In this document: piece after piece, positions 7,131-12,722 of the stretch | How the letters are laid out: each line of letters opens with the position of its first letter | Numbering within the stretch: position 1 is the first letter of the stretch | Origin: Hadarchaeum sp964343275 | Lineage (GTDB): Archaea > Hadarchaeota > Hadarchaeia > Hadarchaeales > Hadarchaeaceae | DNA length: 12,722 bases | Assembly (NCBI GenBank): GCA_964343275.1 | Contig: CAYFIY010000032.1 | Span: 1-12,722 of the forward strand | Reading direction: 5' to 3' | Notes under the pieces: generated by a model | Seen by the model: the letters and a program-made list of their open reading frames with translations, nothing else | What the model was told of the DNA's origin: nothing | The model's database searches: none | Position numbers and translations under genes: made by a program

Positions 7131-7991
7131 TTAACCTATTGCCACTAATGCACTTCCAACGATTATCACTATCGCCCCAATCGCGAGATGGCGAGTAACT
7201 TTTTCGATTCCCTTCAAAAATAAGTGGGAAAAAAGAAGGACAAATAAGGGGGATGTGCCTGTCAAAGGAGATACAAGCACGACTGTACCAAAACTTAAGG
7301 CGGTAAAAAAAGCTATTAAAAAGAAACTCGCGATTATACCAGATATTACCAAGTATATTGATCCTTCCTCCCTAATCGGCAATGAGAAATCCCCCTTGCA
7401 AATCAAAAAGAGAGTGAGGCTTGCAAGAGCCGTTGTACTCATTACGGCTGATCCAATAATTGGGAATCCCATTAAATTGAGACCAAACTTCATAATTGAA
7501 TCTGCAAATCCGAAAAACAAAGCCGCTAAAATTGGAATGATTAGATATAATTTTCTAAATTTCAATCGATGTCCGCTCTTTGTCCATGAAATTATCCCAA
7601 CACCCAGAAAGATGGATAACGTTCCTATAAAAATTAATAGTGTAATTTTTTCCCCAAGTAAAATTATAGCTATGAGAGATGCAAATAGAGGATAAACACC
7701 GTTTAGAGTACTGGCTAAAGCAGCTCCTAATCTATGGAGGCCATCAAATAATAATAGCCTCCCAAGAAATGGTCCGATTATCCCTGCCAACACAAAGAAC
7801 AAGATAGCCGTGGGATTAATGTTCTGAGTCGGAAAAAAAATGATTGCTATTAACCATAGCGTAACTGAGGCAACAGACAAGTTTATCATGAGACCAGAAG
7901 TAACGCTTGAAGTCAAAAGACCTTTTTTAGTGAATATTCTTTCCATTGCCAACAATATGGCCGAACTAATGGCAAGTAATTCCGGGATCAT
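7131..7991 (-). CDS. EamA-domain transporter of the DMT superfamily (second copy type)
   Basis: The 286-residue product has about ten hydrophobic segments in two EamA repeats. The end of the first repeat reads LASTLNGVYPLFASLIAIILLGEK and the second repeat ends VLVSPLTGTSPLFVLLFSHLFLKG, both standard for the family, with a conserved Pro in the same place of each half. It predicts an inner-membrane transporter of small metabolites or amino acids. It is only distantly like the EamA protein at 4989-5891, so this is not a recent duplication. ATG 7991 starts the mRNA region divergent from the regulator gene at 8187. Stop is TAA. Confidence 0.87.
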   Translation of the reverse strand: MIPELLAISSAILLAMERIFTKKGLLTSSVTSGLMINLSVASVTLWLIAIIFFPTQNINPTAILFFVLAGIIGPFLGRLLLFDGLHRLGAALASTLNGVYPLFASLIAIILLGEKITLLIFIGTLSIFLGVGIISWTKSGHRLKFRKLYLIIPILAALFFGFADSIMKFGLNLMGFPIIGSAVMSTTALASLTLFLICKGDFSLPIREEGSIYLVISGIIASFFLIAFFTALSFGTVVLVSPLTGTSPLFVLLFSHLFLKGIEKVTRHLAIGAIVIIVGSALVAIG

Positions 7992-8186
7992 AATCTCATC
8001 CAGATATGCATTACGTACATCTCAGTTTAAGTTTTTACTTTTAATCTTTATTTTTAATAATATCGTTATATTTTAGGCCTCAAAAAGATGAGGATCTGTA
8101 TAGACTATTAATCTGTAATTTCCGATATTACCAAACTATATTTTAAGCACGAACTAGATATGAAACTATGAAATCGCGAATGATAT

Positions 8187-8555
8187 GTGACAAAAAATCG
8201 GGATTCGATGCTGGACGAACCAGGGATGTTGAGGCAATTGGCAGATTACCAATCTCGAACGATACTTCAATTTACTTTAGATAAGCACAAAACCGTTGAG
8301 GAGATCTCGAGAAAACTTAAAATACCACTTAGCACAACCTATAGAAAAATAAACGAACTAAAGGACTCTGGGTTGCTAGTAGTGGAAAAATCAGCAATAA
8401 CGGATAAAGGAAAAATCTGCGATCTATACCGGAGCACCATAAAAAGCATGAGAGTTGACTTGAACTCGCAACGCATCTCCTGGGACATCACATTTAACGA
8501 TGCCATGCATGATAAAATAATGCGCGCTTGGAATTCTATAAGGGAGGTGAGGTAA
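8187..8555 (+). CDS. Winged-helix (ArsR-like) transcription regulator
   Basis: The 122-residue product has a helix-turn-helix at about 36-68 (TVEEISRKLKIPLSTTYRKINELKDSGLL) followed by a beta wing (VVEKSAITDKGKICDLYRS). This is the archaeal ArsR/winged-helix pattern for a DNA-binding dimer. I see no metal-binding cysteine pair; the single Cys is isolated. The C-terminal third (VDLNSQRISWDITF) may be a strand-rich extension. GTG 8187 follows a stop at 8181; ATG 8208 is an equally possible start, and neither has a ribosome site. A TATA-like CTATATTTTAAG lies at 8137-8148. The small membrane gene begins five bases after the TAA, so the two are likely co-transcribed and work together, the membrane protein perhaps signalling to the regulator. 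Confidence 0.8.
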   Translation: MTKNRDSMLDEPGMLRQLADYQSRTILQFTLDKHKTVEEISRKLKIPLSTTYRKINELKDSGLLVVEKSAITDKGKICDLYRSTIKSMRVDLNSQRISWDITFNDAMHDKIMRAWNSIREVR

Positions 8556-8560
8556 ATCTC

Positions 8561-8836
8561 ATGGTGCATTTAGAAATATTGCGAGCAGTAAGGATAATTA
8601 CCCTATTACTCGCAGGAATAGTAACATACCTCGCTGGCAAAAGCTATAGGCGCGGCGGCGGCAGGATAATGTTGTTCCTCTCAGCGGGCTTTGGCTTAAT
8701 AGCACTTGGAGCGTTAATGTCCGGGATTATGTTCGAATTTTTTGCCTTCCAAATAGAGACGTCTTACATCGTGGAATCCGTACTAGTGGCCGCAGGATTA
8801 GCTCTTTTGGTCTACTCAATTTACGGCGTCAAATAA
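8561..8836 (+). CDS. Small membrane protein paired with the regulator (DUF7521-like)
   Basis: ATG 8561 is chosen because GGGAGGTGA lies at 8542-8550, inside the end of the regulator gene; a longer in-frame version from 8528 would bypass it. The 91-residue product has three hydrophobic segments (about 8-26, 38-60, 68-88) with a basic loop YRRGGGR between the first two, which by the positive-inside rule faces the cytoplasm. Archaeal genomes often place such small membrane proteins directly after a winged-helix gene, and the pair is thought to act as a unit. Function is unknown. Stop is TAA, and the methylamine operon begins 250 bases later. Confidence 0.75.
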   Translation: MVHLEILRAVRIITLLLAGIVTYLAGKSYRRGGGRIMLFLSAGFGLIALGALMSGIMFEFFAFQIETSYIVESVLVAAGLALLVYSIYGVK

Positions 8837-8928
8837 GACTTTGAAGAACAAAAACTAAATGGTGGGATTGTGCACGGAGTTTTAATCTTGTGTGGTGACG
8901 AAGCAAAGATTATAGCTATTTGAGTATT

Positions 8929-8945
8929 GTTCATGCTTGATGAAC
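8929..8945 (+). promoter_or_regulatory. Perfect inverted repeat upstream of the mtb promoter
   Basis: GTTCAT and ATGAAC flank a five-base GCTTG spacer. The site ends about 30 bases before the mtb TATA box, a place where archaeal activators or repressors bind. The winged-helix regulator encoded just upstream is a possible binder, by position only. Confidence 0.4.
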
Positions 8946-8973
8946 TTTCACATTTCAATTTCTCAATTGCTCT

Positions 8974-8987
8974 ACTTTTATATATTT
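8974..8987 (+). promoter_or_regulatory. Candidate TATA box of the mtbC-mtbB operon
   Basis: ACTTTTATATATTT is the best TATA match in the window. Transcription would start near 9010-9015, giving a leader of about 80-90 bases before the ribosome site at 9087-9094. Confidence 0.55.
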
Positions 8988-9099
8988 TCCGTAAGTTTCA
9001 ACTTCATCTCACCCGATTAATGCAGCACAGCAAAGATAGCAAAAGACATTTATTCGAACAGCACCGAAACTCAAATTGAAAGTCTAAGGAGGTGGATTA

Positions 9100-9750
9100 A
9101 TAGCAATAAAAGAGGAAATTCTGAAGAACGCCAAAGATGCTATTTTATCCTGCGCAGTGGATGAAGCCGTAAAAGTAGCGAGAGAGGCCCTTGAAGCAAA
9201 AGCAGATCCTTTGGAAGTCATTGAGAAAGGTTTTACTGCGGCCATGAGAATGGTTGGTGACAAGTTCGAGAGGGGAGAACTCTTTCTGCCTGACGTTCTG
9301 ATAGCTTCGGAGGCCGTGAAGAAAGCCGTGGCAATCCTAAAGCCCAGTATTGAGAACGCTAAGAAGAAAGAAAAGATTGGCACTGTGGTCATAGGCACTG
9401 TTGAAGGTGATGTACACGAGATTGGAAAAGGTATCGTATCTCTTATGCTCCAAGTGTCGAACTTTGAGGTCCACGATTTGGGTAGGGATGTTCCTCTAGA
9501 AAAATTCGTTGAGAAAGCTAAAGAAGTCAAGGCTGATATAGTGGGTTCATCTGCCTTGATGACCACTACCATGTCAGGACAAAAGGAACTGGAGCAGATG
9601 CTAAAAGACGCTGGAATTCGTGCAAAAGTCAAAACCATCATAGGTGGTGCGCCAATAACCGCGTCTTGGGCCAAGAAGATAGGCGCCGACGGTTATGCCG
9701 AGAACGCTGGCGAGGCCATAAATAGAACCCAAGAACTTATGGAAGGATGA
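9100..9750 (+). CDS. mtbC: Dimethylamine corrinoid protein MtbC, apparent AUA start
   Basis: The 216-residue product is a methylamine-type corrinoid protein: a helical bundle domain (about 1-90, with MVGDKFERGELFLPDVLIA) followed by a B12-binding Rossmann domain. EGDVHEIG gives the DxHxxG motif with His106 as lower ligand of cobalt; SSALMTTTM (about 150) and GGAP (about 182) complete the corrinoid pocket. It accepts methyl from dimethylamine through MtbB and delivers it to a second methyltransferase. The start is odd. The only strong ribosome site, AGGAGGTG at 9087-9094, is followed by ATA 9100 and no ATG, GTG or TTG until GTG 9157. Starting at ATA yields MAIKEEILKNAKDAILSC, matching the family's N-terminal helix, which GTG 9157 would remove. 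MtmC/MttC are close alternatives; pairing with mtbB favours MtbC. Stop is TGA, overlapped by a small ORF. Confidence 0.88.
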   Translation: MAIKEEILKNAKDAILSCAVDEAVKVAREALEAKADPLEVIEKGFTAAMRMVGDKFERGELFLPDVLIASEAVKKAVAILKPSIENAKKKEKIGTVVIGTVEGDVHEIGKGIVSLMLQVSNFEVHDLGRDVPLEKFVEKAKEVKADIVGSSALMTTTMSGQKELEQMLKDAGIRAKVKTIIGGAPITASWAKKIGADGYAENAGEAINRTQELMEG

Positions 9751-9851
9751 AAGATAAGGTAGTGCCCCTCCAGAAGACCATCGCGCTGACGACACCCGAT
9801 TGGGGATGGATGAGACGCGGCTATACCTTGGAGGGACAGGACAAAATATAA
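9747..9851 (+). CDS. Possible 34-residue protein between mtbC and mtbB
   Basis: ATG 9747-9749 overlaps the mtbC stop as ATGA and opens 34 codons to TAA at 9849-9851, seven bases before the mtbB ribosome site. The product is MKDKVVPLQKTIALTT followed by PDWGWMRRGY and a polar tail. Position favours translational coupling: ribosomes ending mtbC could restart here and be delivered close to the mtbB site. It may equally be chance, because the same bases form an RNA fold. I know no such protein in described mtb operons. Confidence 0.35.
   Translation: MKDKVVPLQKTIALTTPDWGWMRRGYTLEGQDKI
9765..9835 (+). other. Foldable intercistronic RNA between mtbC and mtbB
   Basis: CCCTCCA (9766-9772) pairs with TGGAGGG (9829-9835), and inside it CCATC (9778-9782) pairs with GATGG (9805-9809), leaving a 22-base inner loop. 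The outer stem ends 24 bases before the mtbB ribosome site. Such a structure could act as an RNA processing or stability element that sets different levels of the two proteins. Confidence 0.4.
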
Positions 9852-9873
9852 AATATAAAGGAGGTGAAAAATC

Positions 9874-11310
9874 TTGACAAGAGAATACTTAACGAGGTTG
9901 GGAGACGGTTCGAGAGTGAGGCAGACAAAGGACCAGATAGCAAAAGATATAGAGGCGGGAACAAACGATGCGGCAGATAGGGGTAAGATTCCAGCATTAC
10001 CGGAAGAGGATCAAGAGCGCGTTCTCGAGATATTGACGGATGCAAATAAAATTGTCACAGTAAATCCGGGGGAAGAGGTTGTGATGACAAATGACGTGGG
10101 TACACTGAAGATTCAAGGAGATCAAGGAAATAGCGGAGTTGGTCTTCCGTTGGATCGCATTCAGTGCATTCTTGTCCAAGAGAGGAGCTATTGCACTGAT
10201 ACAATGGAATTAGCTCACACTGACTATAGTTTCAAGCCGATAAAGCCGATAATAGCGATGGAACTACAGTGCTATGAACAGGCGGAAATGCTCACCGTGA
10301 TACCACTTTACTATGGAGCGATGCCGAACCTAGGGCTGTACTATGCGACCGATGGGCCGTTCCCAAACCCCACTGAACTATACATGGAAGGTAAGATAAC
10401 GGAAGGTAAGGAAGCTCAAGAATCGGCCGCCGAGCGTGCCACGAACGATATGGTTTGGGTAGGTAAGAAATTCGATGAAATAGGGTGCGAGGGTCTTAAC
10501 TTTGATACCACGGCAGCTGCCGGAGACGCAGATTTTTACGCTACCCTTATGGCCGCTGAGAACTTGAGCAAATCCGCCAACGTTAGCATGGAAATGGGCA
10601 TGAGCGGGGAGACCGTTCTTGGACTTCACGGCGAATTCGAGTTCCACGGAAAGCGCTTGGCAGGTATGTACCCTCACGAACAGGTGAAAGTTGCGGAGAA
10701 AGCCGGAGTTCGCATCTTTGGACCTGCCGTGAACACAAAAACCAGCAGATCGCTAGGGTGGAATCTGGCGAGAGCAGTAACGTTTGTTAGGGAGTGTGCT
10801 GAGGTTTCAGAGATTCCCATACATGTGAACATGGGCATGGGTGTCGGTGGCATCCCTATGTTTGAGACGCCACCAGAAGATGCCGTTAGCCGCGCGTCCA
10901 AGGCCATGGTACAAGTGGCCCACGTGGATGGTGTATAGGTCGGGGTCGGCGACCCTATGGGTATGCCGACGTCACACACAATGGCAAGCGGTCTTGGCGG
11001 CATGCGAACGTCCGGGGATTTGGTAGCAAGAATGCAGATGACCAAGGGCATGAAAATTGATGATGCTAAACAATATGTGGCAAAGAAACTCAGTATCGAA
11101 CCTATTGCGCTTGGGGACGTTCACGTTATGCGGGAACTCCGCGAGGAACTAGATATTGGTGTTATCACCTCCGTACCAAAAACGAGCAAAGGTATGGGCG
11201 CAAAAATAAAAATAGCCGATCTCCTAGGTATAGAGATAAACTCTGTCAACAAGTTCCTTAACAAGATGCCGCGAAAAATGGAAACGATAATACCACATGG
11301 GAGGAAGTAG
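9874..11310 (+). CDS. mtbB: Dimethylamine:corrinoid methyltransferase MtbB with in-frame amber (pyrrolysine) codon
   Basis: A TTG at 9874 with AGGAGGTG at 9859-9866 starts a frame interrupted only by TAG 10936-10938 and ending at TAG 11308-11310; reading the first as pyrrolysine gives 478 residues. The sequence matches MtbB throughout: GDQGNSGVG near 90, DTMELAHTDYSFKPIKPI near 110, FDTTAAAGDADFY near 215, MGMGVGGIPMFETPPEDAV near 325, HVDGV-O-VGVGDPMGMP at the amber, and MRELREELDIGVITSVP near the end. The amber is at residue 355, the known pyrrolysine place of the family. The pyrrolysine ring imine is thought to bind and orient dimethylamine in a TIM-barrel so that its methyl passes to Co(I) of MtbC, releasing methylamine. 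The host must encode pylT, pylS and pylBCD elsewhere. mtbB follows mtbC in one operon. If amber were only a stop, a 354-residue protein lacking the C-terminal quarter would result. Confidence 0.95.
10935..10958 (+). promoter_or_regulatory. RNA hairpin containing the pyrrolysine amber codon (PYLIS-like)
   Basis: ATAGGTCG (10935-10942) pairs with CGACCCTAT (10950-10958), eight base pairs with one bulged C, around GGGTCGG. The amber codon forms part of the 5' arm. A stem-loop just after the amber has been described for mtmB; those of mtbB genes are less conserved, and the code for VGVGDP may itself create the GC-rich pairing. Confidence 0.45.
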
Positions 11311-11340
11311 TTTTTCACTTTCTCCCACCAATTTTTATTT
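11298..11340 (+). terminator. Strong hairpin terminator at the end of mtbB, enclosing its stop codon
   Basis: TGGGAGGAAGT (11298-11308) pairs with ACTTTCTCCCA (11317-11327): eleven pairs with one G-U, around an eight-base T-rich loop AGTTTTTC. AATTTTTATTT follows at 11330-11340. The stop TAG 11308-11310 sits at the junction of stem and loop. Both hairpin and T runs support the end of the mtb transcript here. Confidence 0.6.
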
Positions 11341-11711
11341 AACCCGAATGCGGAATACAACGATGGGGAAATTGTAAAACTTGAAGACCTTTTCAAGCTT
11401 TTCGAGAACTCTCCAAACGGCGTTTACGTCTTGAGGCTTAACCGAGAATCGAGGGATATGAGCCGTTTGGAATTGATAAACGCCTTATGAATTTTGATGC
11501 AGAAGTTTGGGGGGTTAAAGCGGTGGGTCTTGGTGTTCGAGGAAATAAGTTCAAGGTTCGCGGACATTCAAGAGATACATGCTTTCTTTTCAGAAGCTGC
11601 CAAGTTCACGAGAAAAACGATAGGGATAGAGCAAACATCTACTGTCTTAGACCAGATTTGTAGGGTCGTGGAGATAAAATTTATTCGAAGATGGAAATGA
11701 TAAAATCTTAG
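11341..11711 (+). pseudogene. Probable broken gene after mtbB, unidentified
   Basis: Three frames each hold protein-like segments that join end to end. ATG 11348 starts MRNTTMGKL and stops; the frame shared with mtbB then reads KLEDLFKLFENSPNGVYVLR and RLELINAL and ends at TGA 11488-11490; ATG 11487 overlaps that TGA (ATGA) and continues as MNFDAEVWGVKAVGLGVRG, then TCFLFRSC and YCLRPDL to TAG 11661-11663; after that amber GRGDKIYSKMEMIKS runs on to TAG 11709-11711. The simplest view is one gene of about 120 codons with two frameshifts and possibly one amber mutation or pyrrolysine codon. A TATA-like TTTTTATTTAA at 11332-11342 could be its promoter. The alternative is two small coupled genes. 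I do not recognise the family. Confidence 0.42.
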
Positions 11712-11777
11712 CTCCACTCTACACACCTTTCCACCTCCTCAATATTACAGTGGCTAAAATGGGCGGTTGAAGACCAA

Positions 11778-12188
11778 TCAACTGGTCATCCAGTTCATAA
11801 GCTCCTTGAACCATTCTCTATTTTTGCTGGTGCGAGTCAACCGCCTGAATTTCACGAAAAGATAAAGCCTGCGATCTTTCTCCCTCTCTCTGTACTCTAT
11901 TTTCAAAGGTGTAAGACCGATGCCCAAGGACCTATCTTCCCTTCTCCTGAAAATGTCGTCGTAGCCGAGATCGGTACCCACCAGGTCTTCTTTCTGAATC
12001 TTCAGGTAGTAATCCCTATCCGTCTGGACTTCCTTCCCCAAGAGCTCTATCCATCCTTCCTTGAGCCTTATCTCCCCTTCGTATCGGTGAAGGGGCCTGA
12101 GAAATCCGGTATGAGCTTTCAACCAGTCGATTTTGCCCCTCTCCTTGACCTGCCAATCGAAAATCCACAGTGCTTTGTCCGTTTTCAT
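11778..12188 (-). CDS. Conserved-looking hypothetical protein, 136 residues, beta-rich
   Basis: The product is soluble and strongly charged. It alternates short strands: ALWIFDWQVKERGKIDWL, GEIRLKEGWIELLGKEV, YYLKIQKEDLVGTDLG, GIGLTPLKIEYRE and LYLFVKFRR, followed by a C-terminal helix EWFKELMNWM. This order of strands and a final helix suggests a PH-like fold, by pattern only. ATG 12188 lies about 25 bases from the reverse-strand TTTTAATAG box at 12220-12212, so the mRNA is probably leaderless. It stands alone, converging on the broken gene after mtbB. Stop is TGA. No function can be given. Confidence 0.7.
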   Translation of the reverse strand: MKTDKALWIFDWQVKERGKIDWLKAHTGFLRPLHRYEGEIRLKEGWIELLGKEVQTDRDYYLKIQKEDLVGTDLGYDDIFRRREDRSLGIGLTPLKIEYREREKDRRLYLFVKFRRLTRTSKNREWFKELMNWMTS

Positions 12189-12211
12189 CGGATTAAGAAT
12201 TAAAGATTAAA

Positions 12212-12220
12212 CTATTAAAA
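12212..12220 (-). promoter_or_regulatory. Candidate TATA box for the 136-residue protein
   Basis: Reverse-strand TTTTAATAG lies 24-32 bases before ATG 12188, in the archaeal range, and no ribosome site is present at that ATG. Confidence 0.4.
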
Positions 12221-12398
12221 GGCGGTAAATCGGGGGGACAGGTTCGGGCATAGAGCTATCAAAGGGACCATGTTAGAACATTCCTTCAACGTAAATTTTA
12301 ATACCCCACGTGGACGAGGAATACCTCAAGTCTCAACCACGTGAGGCTATCCAATCCCCACCGAATTCTGACGATTCGAATACGAGGAGGACCGAACT

Positions 12399-12521
12399 AT
12401 GAGTTTATCTACGTCCAGATATCTTAAGCCTTGTCTTTTGGCTTCAAAGCAGTTGAAAGTTTTCTATAAAGGACTTTTGGAGTTAGTCGGGATGAGAAAG
12501 AAACAAGATGTCCTAAACTAA
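12399..12521 (+). CDS. Possible 40-residue basic protein
   Basis: ATG 12399 is preceded by GAGGAGG (12384-12390), eight bases away, and opens 40 codons to TAA. The product (MSLSTSRYLKPCLLASKQLK, then KVFYKGLLELVGMRKKQ within the rest) is basic with a possible amphipathic helix. An AATTTTAATA box at about 12293-12302 could be its promoter, with a leader of about 70 bases. I do not recognise it. Confidence 0.4.
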   Translation: MSLSTSRYLKPCLLASKQLKVFYKGLLELVGMRKKQDVLN

Positions 12522-12722
12522 AGTTAGTATTTGTTCGTTCACTTATGGCGCGATAGTTCGTTCTTCCATCCGTCCTTTCTATAATTAATATATATGTAGA
12601 CCGGAAATCCCCCGAACATTGGAAAAGGGGAGAGCACTTGATAAATTAGCTAAGGTAGTTTTGTAGGAGTAGTTCGAGGTAACCAGTCAAAGGCGACTAG
12701 GTTCCTCACAGCTTCCCCCCTC
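12522..12722 (+). other. Right-hand tail: TATA-like element and hairpin, no gene seen
   Basis: A TATAATTAATATATAT element lies at about 12580-12595. GTTCGTTC occurs twice (about 12533 and 12558). GAGG-AACC-AGTC at 12676-12688 (one bulged T) pairs with GACT-GGTT-CCTC at 12695-12707 (one bulged A) around a six-base loop, twelve pairs in all. Together they may mark a promoter and a structured RNA or leader whose gene lies beyond the window. I find no tRNA signature. Confidence 0.35.

Noticed and set aside
9084..9674. Long reverse-strand frame across mtbC.
   Set aside because: Shadow of mtbC: serine- and threonine-rich translation without family features.
10957..11310. Separate gene starting at ATG 10957.
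   Set aside because: It is the C-terminal quarter of MtbB after the amber codon; no ribosome site precedes it.
12600..12660. Frame with LEKGRALDKLAKVVL ending in TAG and running on if amber is read.
   Set aside because: Short, no clear start, and two ambers close together; not better than chance.
1..12722. CRISPR array, insertion sequence or attachment site.
   Set aside because: No regularly spaced repeats, transposase frame or flanking long inverted repeats are visible.

Overview
The window is archaeal. Genes are preceded by A/T-rich TATA-like boxes placed as for leaderless transcripts, several starts have strong AGGAGGTG-type ribosome binding sites, an F420-dependent (Mer-like) oxidoreductase is present, and a dimethylamine methyltransferase gene is interrupted by an in-frame amber codon at the known pyrrolysine position. 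The host should therefore be a pyrrolysine-decoding archaeon, either a methylotrophic methanogen or one of the uncultured lineages that carry methylamine methyltransferases. Ordinary genes mostly end in TAA or TGA and rarely in TAG, as expected if amber is partly reassigned. I cannot name the species.

Layout. (1) 1-1976, minus strand: a Mer-like flavin-independent F420 oxidoreductase followed by an M29-type aminopeptidase that runs off the left edge; probably one operon. (2) 1977-2463: gene-poor leader. (3) 2464-3141: a HAD phosphatase. (4) 3368-4120, minus: a BglII/BstYI-like restriction endonuclease relic or variant, whose N-terminus lies in another frame across an A8 run, coupled by an ATGA overlap to a 58-residue protein. 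(5) 4211-5891, plus: a membrane protein made of repeated WKxAExxSGHEK units, then an EamA/DMT transporter. (6) 6015-7991, minus: a rhomboid protease with its catalytic Ser and His, a doubtful small ORF, and a second EamA transporter. (7) 8187-8836, plus: a winged-helix regulator with a small membrane protein immediately behind it. (8) 9100-11310, plus: the methylamine unit, mtbC (corrinoid protein) and mtbB (dimethylamine methyltransferase with pyrrolysine at residue 355), with a 34-codon ORF and a foldable RNA between them and a strong terminator hairpin at the end. (9) 11341-11711: what looks like a broken gene. (10) 11778-12188, minus: a conserved-looking hypothetical protein, then a sparse tail with one 40-residue ORF.

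How the genes work together: MtbB would move a methyl group from dimethylamine to the cobalt of MtbC. The second methyltransferase (MtbA-like) that passes it to coenzyme M, or a MtrH/MtvA-like enzyme that passes it to a pterin, is not in this window. The Mer-like gene could act on the pterin branch, but it is 7 kb away, transcribed the other way, and the link is speculative. The most unusual points are the two amber codons of mtbB, each inside a predicted RNA hairpin, the apparent AUA start of mtbC, the unlisted small coupled ORFs, and the frameshifted nuclease with Cys in place of the usual catalytic Gln.
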